From Halobacteriales archaeon QS_4_69_31 (GTDB taxonomy: Archaea; Halobacteriota; Halobacteria; Halobacteriales; Haloarculaceae), in assembly GCA_003021655.1 (NCBI GenBank), contig PXRP01000040.1, positions 1 to 32,523 of the forward strand: a DNA stretch of 32,523 bases, in the 5' to 3' direction. Shown here one piece after another: positions 5,336-13,477 of this stretch. The notes beneath the pieces were generated by a model. That model searched no databases, was not told where the DNA came from, and worked only from the letters and a program-made list of their open reading frames with translations. Made by a program: the position numbers and the translations under genes. Every line of letters starts with the position of its first letter. The stretch's first letter is position 1.

Positions 5336-6409
5336 TCAGACGACTGTCGGAATGGCGGTCTGTGTGAACACGCCGGCGATATCGAGGGCCGCGATGAGGA
5401 CTGACGTGAGGAATATCGAGGCGAAGGCCGGGTCGAAGTGCGTGTCGGCGTGGGCGTAGAACAACCGCTGGGCGAGTTCACCCGCGAGGCCGCCGACGAG
5501 GCCGAAGACGCCGCCGACGACGAGCGCGACCGGGACCGGCGTGGCCGGCAGGGCCAGCGCCGCGATACTCGCCGGCAGCGCCATGTGGTGGGTGACCGGT
5601 AGGTCGGCGGCGCCCGCCGCGGCGACCAAAAGCGACGCCACTGCCAGCCCGAACGCGAGGTAGTAGCTCCCGGAGAGGACGCCCACGAACGCGCCGAACA
5701 CGCCGACTGCGAGGCCGAGGACCGCGACGTTCCCCCACTCGTAGTGGGCCGGCTGCCAGGGCTCGACGACCAGCCGTCCGGTCAGCGCGTCGGGGTCGTC
5801 GCTGCCGTCCGGGGCCATCCGCCGTGTCCCGTCCTCGTAGGGCGACATGTCCAACAGTCCCTCGTCGATGCGGCCCAGCAGCGGGTAGCCGAAGACGACC
5901 CGGTGGAGGAACGCCGAGAGGACGACGCTGGCCGCGACGGGGTCCCACGGCAGCCCGAACAGCACCGATAGCTGGCCGAGCCAGTAGCCGACCACGCCGA
6001 AGACGCCTCCCACGACGAGGACATCGGGGCGCGACCCGAGCCCGAGCCGGACGTTCTTGGCTGCGTGGTACTCGGTGTCGTCGTCGAGATACCCCTTCCG
6101 GGCGGCGTAGGCGGTGGCCGCGACCCCGCCCGCAAAAGCCACGTGCGGGCCGAGCGCGGGGCCGAGCCCGACCAGCGCGGTGAGCCCGTCCGCGCCGGCC
6201 GCAACTGGCTGAGTTGAGAGGTTCGTGCCAGTGGTGGTCCCCGCCGGGTCCGTCGCCGGCGCGGTCAGGTCCGGCGTCGCCTCGCCGATGGCGACCACGA
6301 GTCCGGCCAGTCCGAGCGACGGGAGCGGGCCGAGCGCGGCACCGACCGCACCGCCGGCGAACGCAGCCAGCAGCATCTCCGCGGCCAGCAACCCCGCGTC
6401 AGCGGCCAT
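5336..6409 (-). CDS. Uncharacterised multispanning membrane protein next to AglB
   Basis: The 357-residue product is built of about nine hydrophobic Ala/Gly/Val-rich segments with a repeated look: VVGGVFGVVGYWLGQL near the middle and VVGGVFGLVGGLAGELAQRLFYAHADTHFDPA near the end. The latter holds conserved-looking His and Asp residues (HADTHFDP). A soluble loop lies at about residues 185-225. I do not recognise a function; it resembles haloarchaeal conserved membrane proteins of unknown role. It starts 102 bases after the AglB stop on the same strand, so it may be co-transcribed with AglB. Confidence 0.75.
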   Translation of the reverse strand: MAADAGLLAAEMLLAAFAGGAVGAALGPLPSLGLAGLVVAIGEATPDLTAPATDPAGTTTGTNLSTQPVAAGADGLTALVGLGPALGPHVAFAGGVAATAYAARKGYLDDDTEYHAAKNVRLGLGSRPDVLVVGGVFGVVGYWLGQLSVLFGLPWDPVAASVVLSAFLHRVVFGYPLLGRIDEGLLDMSPYEDGTRRMAPDGSDDPDALTGRLVVEPWQPAHYEWGNVAVLGLAVGVFGAFVGVLSGSYYLAFGLAVASLLVAAAGAADLPVTHHMALPASIAALALPATPVPVALVVGGVFGLVGGLAGELAQRLFYAHADTHFDPAFASIFLTSVLIAALDIAGVFTQTAIPTVV

Positions 6410-6511
6410 CCTGCCACCTCGTCTCTCTCGCGCGTCGCCGGTCCCGAGGCCGGTCTCTCATCCTGCCCGTGGTGACAAACACCGACAAGTTAGTACTACC
6501 GGATGGGGCCG

Positions 6512-9500
6512 TCACTGACCCCGGCGGAACGACGCGAGCCCGACCAGCGGCAGTCCGAACAACGGGACCGCCAGCGCCAGCAGCGACTCGAAACTCCCGA
6601 CGCCGAGACTGCCGGCCGTCCCGTTGCCCGACGAGTCGGTCGGCGTCGCGGTGGTGCCACCGTCCGAGGGCGTCGCCGTCGCGCCGGTGTCGGCCGGCGT
6701 CGCCGTGGGTTCGCCCGTCGACCCGTCCGCGGTTTCGTTGCCCCCGTCTGTCTGGTTGACCGAGATAGTGTTGATCTCGCTCGCGGGCAGCGTGGCGTTG
6801 CCACGTTCCAGGGTCACCGTCGCGGGGGAGTCGTCCTCGCCGATGACCTGGCCCTCGGTGACGTTCACCGTCCCGGTGTACCGCCACTGGTAGCCGCTCT
6901 CGTTGGTTATCGGTTCCGTTCTGACCTGGTAGGCCGTGTCGGCGCGCACCTCGACGTCCGTGTAGCCGTCCTCGGGGCCCCAGTTGTCGTAGCCGGTCGT
7001 CGAGTACGGCACGGTCAGGCTGAACTCGCCGTCCTCGTTCGAGGTCGCCCGGGCGCGGTAGATGAACGTCGTGTTGCTCCCGGGGTTGTTCATCCGGACG
7101 GCGACGTTGACCTGTGTGTTCGCGGGCGCGCCCTCGCCCTGGATGGTCGCACCGGGGACGCGTTCGAAGACCTTCACCCAGTTGGGGTGGCCGTAGTGGA
7201 TGTTCTGGAGCAACTGCTGGTTGAGCCCGATCTGGGTCCGGAGCGGGCTCTTGAACGCGCCGCGGGCCACCTTCCGCAACGCGAACAGGTACCGCCGGGA
7301 GTTGCCCACCGCGGACATCTGGCTGGTCTGGACGAGCCGGTAGTGTTCCAGCGCCTCGACTCGTTCGGGCGTGTACTGGCCGACGCCCCCGACCTGTGCC
7401 GTCGCGTCGTTGTCCGCGAACTCGCGGGCCGCGGAGATGTTGTCGAAACTCTGGAGGCCCCTGCTGACGGGCACCGACTGACCCTGGACGTTCTCGAGTT
7501 CCCAGTCCAGCACGACCGGCGTCGGCCTGATGGCGCTCCCGTGGAAGTGGTACAGCCGGGTCGTCATCGACTCGTAGTAGGGCTGTTTCTGGCGCATGAA
7601 CGACCGGAATCTGCCGTTCTGTGTGCGGTAGAGCACCGGCTCGTAGTGCTGTTCCTGGACGACGTTGCGGTCGGTGAACCGGAAGGGAGCGAAGTACTTG
7701 CCGTTGAGGTTGATCCCGCCGCCGCCGGTCCGGAACGCCTGCTCGGTCGTCGCCATCTTCCAGTCGACCATGACGTACCGCGTTTCGGTCCCGTTGCCGT
7801 CGTCCAGCTCGTTCAAAACGGAGTTCGCGTCGTCCTCGTCAGTGGCCAGCAGGAAGTTCGCCGCCTGGTCGGCCCCGAGCTGGAACGGGTTCGCGTTGGG
7901 GATGCGTTCACCCATCACCGTTATCCAGTGGCCGTAGTCCCACCAGGACATGACGCCGTAGAACCCGGGCTGGTAGTCGTAGTCGTCCGTGCTCTCGAAG
8001 GTGCCGTAGTACTCCATCAGTTCCTGGTTGCCGGCCCCTTCGAGGTTGCCCTCGGCGGGCGTGTTCTCCTGCATCCACCCGAGACTCTGATTCCAGGCCA
8101 CCGGCGAGTTCCCCGGACCGCCGCTCGATAACTGCATCGCGAGGACGCTCCCGCCGGTGGCGAAAAACGGCACGAACACGACCGCCACGATGGCCAGGAG
8201 GCTTATAACCTGATAGGTGTCGATGTCCTCGATAGAGTCAAAGAGGTTGCCGAAGTCGGCGACCACCGCGACGGTGTAGCCGGCCATCACGGCCACAGTG
8301 ACCCCTAGGTAGTAGTCGAACCGCCGCTGGGTCAGCGTCGCCAGCAGCATGAACACCATCCAGATGGCGACCAGTGTCAGTTCCGACCGGGGCTTCGAGA
8401 GGACGTGCCTGACGCCGACGAGGGCGACCCCGGCCAGCGCGATGAAGTGGACGAAGTTGTAGCGTCCGAACAGTTCGCCGAACTCCAGGGGCTGTGCCTC
8501 GCCGATCGTGCCCGCGGTCTCGGTGACCGAGAGGCCGATAACACGGAGCGTCTGGTTGACCAGGAAGCCGAAGAACTCGGGCAGTGCCACGGACATGACG
8601 CCCGCGAGGACGACGATGATGCCGATGACCGCTGCCGGGTACTGGTAGTCGACCAGGTCGCGGTCGTCCCACTCGCGTGCGAACCAGGCCATGAAGACAC
8701 AGCCGCCGGCCACCAGGAACGCCAGCAGCGGCTGGACGAGGTTGAAACTCGTCGCACTCACGTTGATCTCCTCCATGACCGCGAGGGTCATGATGCCGGT
8801 CGTCAGCATCGAGACGGCGCCGACGACCGCGACCGGTTCCGGACTCTCACCGTGGGCCTGGAACGAACTCAACTCGACGAGGTAGTAGACGCCCAGGATG
8901 CCGATAAGGACGACCCCCGGCGGCCACGTCCAGATGTAGAGTGCGGTCGCGGCGCCGGCGACGACCGCCCACGCGACCGGCCGCCGGAGCACGCTCACGT
9001 CGCGTGCCACGAACAGCTCCCAGACGGGCTTTTCCTCCTCGGCGACGGAGACGGCGACCATCGTCGCCAGCACGGCGACCGTCTGCAAGAAGACCTCCGC
9101 GACGTGGTGGTCGCTGAACCCGACCGTTCCGCGCGCGACGAAGAGACTGCCGAACACCGAGAGGATGCCGACGGCGACGAGGCCGGCGAACCGACCGGCC
9201 GCGCGCTTCCCGATGAGATAGACGGGGAGAGCGGTCGCGGCACCGATGACCGCCGGCGCGAAGAGTACGACCATCCGGACCGTGTGGTCGCTTGGGTTAC
9301 CGAGTCCGACCACCAGCGCGGCCGTCGCCATCAACTGGTCGAAGACCGTCCCGAACTGGCTGGAGTGGGTCCCGAACGGGAAGTACGTCCACGGGTCGAA
9401 CGGGCTCGTGGCGGGCCAGTTCTGGACCGTGTACGAGACCATCCGGTAGTGGTACCAGGGGTCGTTCCCGCTGTAGTAGACGGTCCCGTCGACGACGAAG

Positions 9501-9640
9501 CTCTCCCAGTTTCGCACGCGAGTCCACAGCATGAACGCGACGAGGAGCAACAGCGCAGGGATGTGGTAGTACCTGCCCACTAGGGGTACCAGATCCGCGG
9601 GCTCGTCTATCTCCTCGATCCGGCCTCGCCATTGACTCAT
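6512..9640 (-). CDS. aglB: Oligosaccharyltransferase AglB (STT3 family)
   Basis: This 1042-residue protein transfers a lipid-linked glycan to Asn in Asn-X-Ser/Thr on the outer face of the membrane. The first acidic motif is GNDPWYHYR (about 58-66), the second is SDHHVAE (176-182), and a TIGE motif (378-381) with Arg residues near 439-440 completes the membrane part, which has about 13 segments. The acceptor-binding WWDYG is at 566-570 in the soluble domain. A beta-rich region then leads to a Thr/Pro-rich linker (about 970-1015) and a last membrane segment ending SFRRGQ. That tail resembles haloarchaeal cell-surface proteins. A TATA-like box 27-32 bases before the ATG supports the start. GT genes diverge from its 5' side. 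Confidence 0.95.
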   Translation of the reverse strand: MSQWRGRIEEIDEPADLVPLVGRYYHIPALLLLVAFMLWTRVRNWESFVVDGTVYYSGNDPWYHYRMVSYTVQNWPATSPFDPWTYFPFGTHSSQFGTVFDQLMATAALVVGLGNPSDHTVRMVVLFAPAVIGAATALPVYLIGKRAAGRFAGLVAVGILSVFGSLFVARGTVGFSDHHVAEVFLQTVAVLATMVAVSVAEEEKPVWELFVARDVSVLRRPVAWAVVAGAATALYIWTWPPGVVLIGILGVYYLVELSSFQAHGESPEPVAVVGAVSMLTTGIMTLAVMEEINVSATSFNLVQPLLAFLVAGGCVFMAWFAREWDDRDLVDYQYPAAVIGIIVVLAGVMSVALPEFFGFLVNQTLRVIGLSVTETAGTIGEAQPLEFGELFGRYNFVHFIALAGVALVGVRHVLSKPRSELTLVAIWMVFMLLATLTQRRFDYYLGVTVAVMAGYTVAVVADFGNLFDSIEDIDTYQVISLLAIVAVVFVPFFATGGSVLAMQLSSGGPGNSPVAWNQSLGWMQENTPAEGNLEGAGNQELMEYYGTFESTDDYDYQPGFYGVMSWWDYGHWITVMGERIPNANPFQLGADQAANFLLATDEDDANSVLNELDDGNGTETRYVMVDWKMATTEQAFRTGGGGINLNGKYFAPFRFTDRNVVQEQHYEPVLYRTQNGRFRSFMRQKQPYYESMTTRLYHFHGSAIRPTPVVLDWELENVQGQSVPVSRGLQSFDNISAAREFADNDATAQVGGVGQYTPERVEALEHYRLVQTSQMSAVGNSRRYLFALRKVARGAFKSPLRTQIGLNQQLLQNIHYGHPNWVKVFERVPGATIQGEGAPANTQVNVAVRMNNPGSNTTFIYRARATSNEDGEFSLTVPYSTTGYDNWGPEDGYTDVEVRADTAYQVRTEPITNESGYQWRYTGTVNVTEGQVIGEDDSPATVTLERGNATLPASEINTISVNQTDGGNETADGSTGEPTATPADTGATATPSDGGTTATPTDSSGNGTAGSLGVGSFESLLALAVPLFGLPLVGLASFRRGQ

Positions 9641-9664
9641 TAGCCGGAGACAGTCCCATCGCGC

Positions 9665-9674
9665 GCATAAGCCT
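9665..9674 (-). promoter_or_regulatory. TATA-like box for aglB
   Basis: AAGGCTTATGCGC on the minus strand centres about 29 bases before the aglB ATG at 9640, fitting a leaderless transcript. Confidence 0.45.
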
Positions 9675-9760
9675 TGTCATCTCGCTATCCCGACCCCCCG
9701 GACGGGGCCGGGTTCCCCGACCGATTCACACTCCAGACCACGCGCCCGACACCCAGACGG

Positions 9761-9770
9761 AAAGCCTATG
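9761..9770 (+). promoter_or_regulatory. TATA-like box for the GT2 gene
   Basis: AAAGCCTATG lies 25-34 bases before the ATG at 9795 and contains the earlier in-frame ATG at 9768, so it argues for the later start. Confidence 0.45.
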
Positions 9771-9794
9771 GCTCGCCCCGGTTCAACAGCCGGT

Positions 9795-10715
9795 ATGCGC
9801 GTCTCGGTCGTGCTCTGTGGGCACACGCTGGAGCGATACGACGCCATCGTCGACGCCGCCGAGAGCGTCTTCGACCAGAGCTACGAGGACGTCGAACTCG
9901 TCTTCGTCAGCGACGGCAACCCCGACCTCCACGAACGCTTCGAGGCGGAGTTCGGCGACCGCGAGGACGTTTTGACCCACTGCAACGACGAGAACCGCGG
10001 CCTGCTCGTGAGTCGGAACAACGGCGCTGAGGTCGCGACCGGCGAGGTCGTCGCGTTCATCGACGACGACGCCGTCGCCCACCCCGAGTGGGTCGGGCGC
10101 CTCGTCGACGCCTACGAGACCGAGGACGCCCTCGCCGCCGGCGGCAGGATGACCCCCATGTGGGTCGACGGCAAGCCCGACTTCCTCCCCGAGGAGTTCT
10201 ACTACCTGGTCGGGGTCACCCACCGTGGCTTCCCCGAGGAGGCCGGCGAGGTCCGCAACACCAGCGGGTCGAACATCTCCTTCCGGCGCGACGTCTTCCG
10301 GGCGTTGGGCGGGTTCGACGACGCCATCGGCGGCCGCAAGGGCGACAAGAACCTCCAGGGCGGCGAGACGGAACTGGCCGCCCGCCTCCGCGAGGAATAC
10401 CACCGCGGCGTCTACTACGTCCCCGAGGCCCGCGTGGCCCACAAGGTCTTCGACTACCGGACCCGGCCGCGGTGGCTGCTCGACCGCGCGTTCTGGCAGG
10501 GCTACTCCAAGCGCGGCATGGCGCAGTTCGTCCCCGGGTCGACAGACGAGGAGTGGGGCTTTCTCGGCCAGTTGCTCGGCGACTGTCTCCCCGAGCGGTG
10601 CTGGTCGCTCGCCACCGACCCCGATGCGGCCGAGGCCAAACAGCTCGTCTGGCTCCTGTTGCTGACGGGAACCGTCGGCCTCGGCTACCTCTATGGCATC
10701 TACAAGTGGGGGTGA
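9795..10715 (+). CDS. GT2 glycosyltransferase, AglG/AglI-like
   Basis: The 306-residue product has a GT-A fold: MRVSVVLCGHTLERYDAI at the start, the nucleotide-binding region with CNDENRGLLVSRNNGAE, then the metal motif IDDDA (DXD-type) near residue 88. Later come the acceptor-side motifs NTSGSNISFRRDVF and GGETELAARLRE. A single membrane segment (LVWLLLLTGTVGLGYLYGIY) anchors the C-terminus. The overall pattern is close to what I know of Haloferax AglG and AglI, which add glucuronic-type sugars to dolichol-linked glycan. The sugar here cannot be read from sequence. Start chosen at 9795 from the TATA-like box and family start. It diverges from aglB. Confidence 0.85.
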   Translation: MRVSVVLCGHTLERYDAIVDAAESVFDQSYEDVELVFVSDGNPDLHERFEAEFGDREDVLTHCNDENRGLLVSRNNGAEVATGEVVAFIDDDAVAHPEWVGRLVDAYETEDALAAGGRMTPMWVDGKPDFLPEEFYYLVGVTHRGFPEEAGEVRNTSGSNISFRRDVFRALGGFDDAIGGRKGDKNLQGGETELAARLREEYHRGVYYVPEARVAHKVFDYRTRPRWLLDRAFWQGYSKRGMAQFVPGSTDEEWGFLGQLLGDCLPERCWSLATDPDAAEAKQLVWLLLLTGTVGLGYLYGIYKWG

Positions 10716-10751
10716 CCCGGTCGACTCCCGGACGTCGACGGCCCATCCGGC

Positions 10752-10760
10752 AGGATTAAG
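10752..10760 (+). promoter_or_regulatory. TATA-like box for the GT4 gene
   Basis: AGGATTAAG lies 25-33 bases before the ATG at 10785, giving this gene its own leaderless promoter. Confidence 0.4.
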
Positions 10761-10784
10761 CGCGGGCCGGCACAGCCACCAGTG

Positions 10785-12023
10785 ATGAGCGAGTCGCCCG
10801 ACGGTCAGGGGTCGCCGGACGGTCAGGGGTCGCCGGACGGTCAGGGGTCGCCGGACGGTCAGCGGTCGCCGGATGCGAGTCGGCAGGGCGAGGGCGACCT
10901 GCCCGACGTCTGCGTAGTCACCCATCCGCTGGCGGCCGCCGGCGAGAACGCCACCCGGAGCCTGCTCGACATCCTGAGCGCGGTCACGGGCGTCGCGCTG
11001 GTCACTGCCGACCTCCCCGCCGACTCCGAGATCCGCCAGCGCCACGAACTCGTCGAACTCACCCGCCGGGGGGTGGGCGACTCGGTGCCCGTGGCGGCCG
11101 CCCGCTTCGTCGCGAACCAGCTCCGGATGTGCCGGGTGCTGGCCGGCCGTGACGAGGAGGTCGTCCTCTTCTACGGTGCGACCGCCTACCTGTTGCCGGT
11201 CCTTTTCGCGCGGGCGCTCGGGAAGACGGTCCTCGTCGAGCCGCGTGGCGACGTCCCGCTGACGCTACGGATCCAGTGGGAGCGGTCGTTCCCGGCTCCG
11301 GTCGCCCGGTTCCTTGCGGGGCTGGTCCGCGCGCTCGAACGCGCCGGCTTCGCGCTCGCCGACGGCGTCGTCACCTACACCCCCGGGATGGCCCGGCAAC
11401 TCGACCTCGACCCCGACTCGCCGCGGGTCTATCCGACCGGCGCGCGGTACGTCCGGACCGACACCTTCGACGTGACGAGGCCCTTCGAGGAGCGCGAGCG
11501 CCGCGTGGGCTTTCTCGGACGACTCGACGAGGAGAAGAACGTCCGCGACCTGGCGCGGGTGGCGGGACGCCTCCCGGACGACGTCACGTTCACGTTTGTC
11601 GGCGACGGCGACCTCGGGGAGTGGCTCGAAGCCGAACTCGCCGACGAGGTCGCGTCGGGGGCCGCCGAGCTACGCGGGTGGGTCGACCACGACGAGGTCC
11701 CGGCGGAGCTCAACCGCCTCCGGCTGGTGGTGCTCCCCTCGGAGCCGACCGAGGGGTTGCCCACCTCGGTCCTGGAGGCGCTGGCCTGCGGAACGCCGGT
11801 GTACGCGACGCCCGTCTCGGGCGTCCCGGACGTCGTTCGTGACGGCGAGACGGGCTTTCTCATGGAGTCGACAGACCCCGAGGACATCCGCAGGGACCTG
11901 CTGGCGGTCCTCGACCGGGCGGACCTCCCTGCGGTCAGCCGCGCTGGCCGGGAGCTGATAGAACGGGAGTACAGTTTCGAGGCCGCCGAGCGTCGGTACC
12001 GGGAGATACTGGCGTCGGTGTGA
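10785..12023 (+). CDS. GT4 glycosyltransferase with N-terminal SPDGQG repeats
   Basis: The 412-residue product has a GT-B fold. After a disordered head (about 35 residues) comes the N-terminal Rossmann domain (DVCVVTHPLAAAGENATRS). Mid-protein YPTGARYV and RVGFLGRLDEEKNVRDLARVA mark the start of the C-terminal donor-binding domain. The retaining-GT4 acidic motif EPTEGLPTSVLEALACGTP is at about 325-343. It follows the GT2 gene by 69 bases with its own TATA-like box. GTG at 10782 is an alternative start three bases earlier. Probable role: adding a sugar during glycan assembly on the cytoplasmic face; donor and acceptor unknown. Confidence 0.85.
   Translation: MSESPDGQGSPDGQGSPDGQGSPDGQRSPDASRQGEGDLPDVCVVTHPLAAAGENATRSLLDILSAVTGVALVTADLPADSEIRQRHELVELTRRGVGDSVPVAAARFVANQLRMCRVLAGRDEEVVLFYGATAYLLPVLFARALGKTVLVEPRGDVPLTLRIQWERSFPAPVARFLAGLVRALERAGFALADGVVTYTPGMARQLDLDPDSPRVYPTGARYVRTDTFDVTRPFEERERRVGFLGRLDEEKNVRDLARVAGRLPDDVTFTFVGDGDLGEWLEAELADEVASGAAELRGWVDHDEVPAELNRLRLVVLPSEPTEGLPTSVLEALACGTPVYATPVSGVPDVVRDGETGFLMESTDPEDIRRDLLAVLDRADLPAVSRAGRELIEREYSFEAAERRYREILASV
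10794..10874 (+). repeat. 18-bp tandem repeat inside the GT4 gene
   Basis: The unit tcgccggacggtcagggg occurs four times from 10794 with a partial fifth, encoding repeated SPDGQG. The middle copies are identical, suggesting recent expansion by slippage or unequal exchange. Confidence 0.85.
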
Positions 12024-12101
12024 GATGGGGACCCACGACGCTGCCGGGCGTGGCCCCTCTCAGACGCCGGCGGCCTCCTCGTTTATGTGATGAGCAGGCG
12101 C

Positions 12102-12134
12102 AAAACCTCGCGCTTCAGCGCGGGGAGGATGTCA
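12102..12134 (+). mobile_element. Solo IS200/IS605-type 3' end hairpin
   Basis: CCTCGCGC (12106-12113), loop TTCA and GCGCGGGG (12118-12125, one G-T pair) are followed by AGGATGTCAA. This hairpin plus tail is the form I know from the right ends of haloarchaeal IS200/IS605 elements, where it also forms the 3' end of the TnpB guide RNA. No TnpA or TnpB frame is near, so it is a relic or a tiny non-autonomous copy. It shares stem length and TTCA loop with the hairpin at 32440-32459. Confidence 0.55.
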
Positions 12135-12411
12135 ACCGTAGCGCGAACTGGCGCCCATTACGCGCTCGACGAACGGGGCGACGGCGAGTACGGCGAGGCT
12201 GACCGCCTCAACCACGGCGAACGCAGCCGACCCCGAGTGGCCGACCGGGTGACCGTTCCGAGCGCGCCCGGTGCCCTCGCACGCACCGTCCGCGAGTGTG
12301 TCGCCCGGACGTCCGACCGACCGCTCCCACGAGCGGCGGCCGGGCGGTCGTCCACTCCCGGAGGGCGGGACTCGCCGGGGCGCCGGGAAGACAACTTATT
12401 TGGGAGACGGA

Positions 12412-12425
12412 ACAAATCTGTTTGT
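12412..12425. promoter_or_regulatory. Inverted repeat, possible operator
   Basis: ACAAA-TCTG-TTTGT lies 12 bases after an ACAACTTATT box and about 110 bases before the regulator gene at 12532. The spacing suits a binding site, perhaps for the regulator itself; this is inference. Confidence 0.35.
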
Positions 12426-12496
12426 GCCCGGGAAATTCCAGTTGTGTCGAGGCGGTGGAGAGGCCCGCTCTCGGCGCGCGGAGCGCTCGCTGGTGC

Positions 12497-12506
12497 AAAC
12501 TTACTT
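12497..12506 (+). promoter_or_regulatory. TATA-like box for the regulator gene
   Basis: AAACTTACTT lies 26-35 bases before the ATG at 12532. Confidence 0.5.
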
Positions 12507-12531
12507 GAGCCGTCGCGGCGGACACGTACCA

Positions 12532-13347
12532 ATGGCGAACGACGCGGACCCGGGCGAGGAGTTCGGGGTACTCCGGAGCCAGCGCGCGGCGACGCGGTAC
12601 CAGATCCTCGTGGAGATCGCGGAGCGCCAACCCGCTGTCAACCAGCAGGAGGTCGCGGACGCGATCGGCGTCACGGCCCAGGCGGTCAGCGACTACCTCC
12701 AGGACCTGGTGGCGGACGGCTCTGTCACCAAACACGGGCGCGGCCGCTACGAGGTCACCAAGGAAGGGGTCGACTGGCTCATCACGCGGACAGACGAGTT
12801 GCGAGCCTTCGTCGGGCACGTCTCCGAGGAAGTCATCGGCCAGGTCGAGGTCGAGACGGCGGTCGCGACCACCGCGGTCGCCGAGGGCGAGACGGTGACG
12901 CTGACGATGGGCGACGGGACTCTCCGGGCACGGGCGGGTGATACCGGGAGCGCGACGGCGGTCGCGGTCACGGACGCCGACCCCGGCGGGGACGTGGGTA
13001 TCACGAACTTCGACGGGGTCGTCGACTACGACCTCGGGACGGTGACCGTCGTGTCGGTCCCGAAGGTCCAGGACGGCGGGAGTTCGGCCGTCGACCCCGC
13101 GGAGGTCGCCGCGATGGCCGGCTCTCACGACCTGGTCGCGGTCGCCGGGACCGAGGCGCTCGCGGCCGCCGACGCCGCGGGACTGGACCCGGACATTCGC
13201 TTCGGGAGCGCCGTCGCCGTCCAGGAGGCGGCCACGAGAGGGCTCGACGTCCTCCTGCTGGCCGCGACGGACGCCCTCTCGGCTCACACCGACAAACTCC
13301 GCGACCGGAACGTCAGCTACGAGGTCGTCGACGCCGCCGAGGAATGA
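12532..13347 (+). CDS. Winged-helix regulator with a C-terminal ligand-like domain
   Basis: The 271-residue product starts with a MarR/ArsR-like winged helix (about 15-80): LRSQRAATRYQILVEIAERQ, then the recognition region QQEVADAIGVTAQAVSDYLQ, and a wing RGRYEVTKEG. The remainder (about 100-270) is an Ala/Gly/Asp-rich alpha/beta domain with LGTVTVVSVPKVQDGGS and AAMAGSHDLVAVAGTEALAAA, which could bind a small ligand or metal; I do not recognise it firmly. It is a conserved type of haloarchaeal transcription factor. It faces the same way as the GT genes but is separated by 508 bases, so it is an independent unit. Confidence 0.8.
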   Translation: MANDADPGEEFGVLRSQRAATRYQILVEIAERQPAVNQQEVADAIGVTAQAVSDYLQDLVADGSVTKHGRGRYEVTKEGVDWLITRTDELRAFVGHVSEEVIGQVEVETAVATTAVAEGETVTLTMGDGTLRARAGDTGSATAVAVTDADPGGDVGITNFDGVVDYDLGTVTVVSVPKVQDGGSSAVDPAEVAAMAGSHDLVAVAGTEALAAADAAGLDPDIRFGSAVAVQEAATRGLDVLLLAATDALSAHTDKLRDRNVSYEVVDAAEE

Positions 13348-13477
13348 CCGCGGCCGGTCACGCTGTCGGGCGGCGACCCGGCGCCGTCGGCTGGCTGGTC
13401 AGGGTTCAGGGCTGCCGGAGCCCCATACCCGGGCGTAGGCCCCTGGGGGTTTTCACTCCACCATCCCCATCGGCGGA

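Larger units (their letters stand above)
12024..12531. other. 508-base intergenic region
   Basis: No convincing gene is seen. The stretch holds a solo IS200/IS605-like end (12102-12134), a possible first promoter (ACAACTTATT at 12391), a short inverted repeat (12412-12425) and a promoter for the downstream regulator (12497). Confidence 0.6.

Noticed and set aside
6503-8131. Long plus-strand frame opposite aglB
   Set aside because: It is the antisense of aglB; Val/Arg/Asp-rich with no domain, typical of GC-rich shadows.
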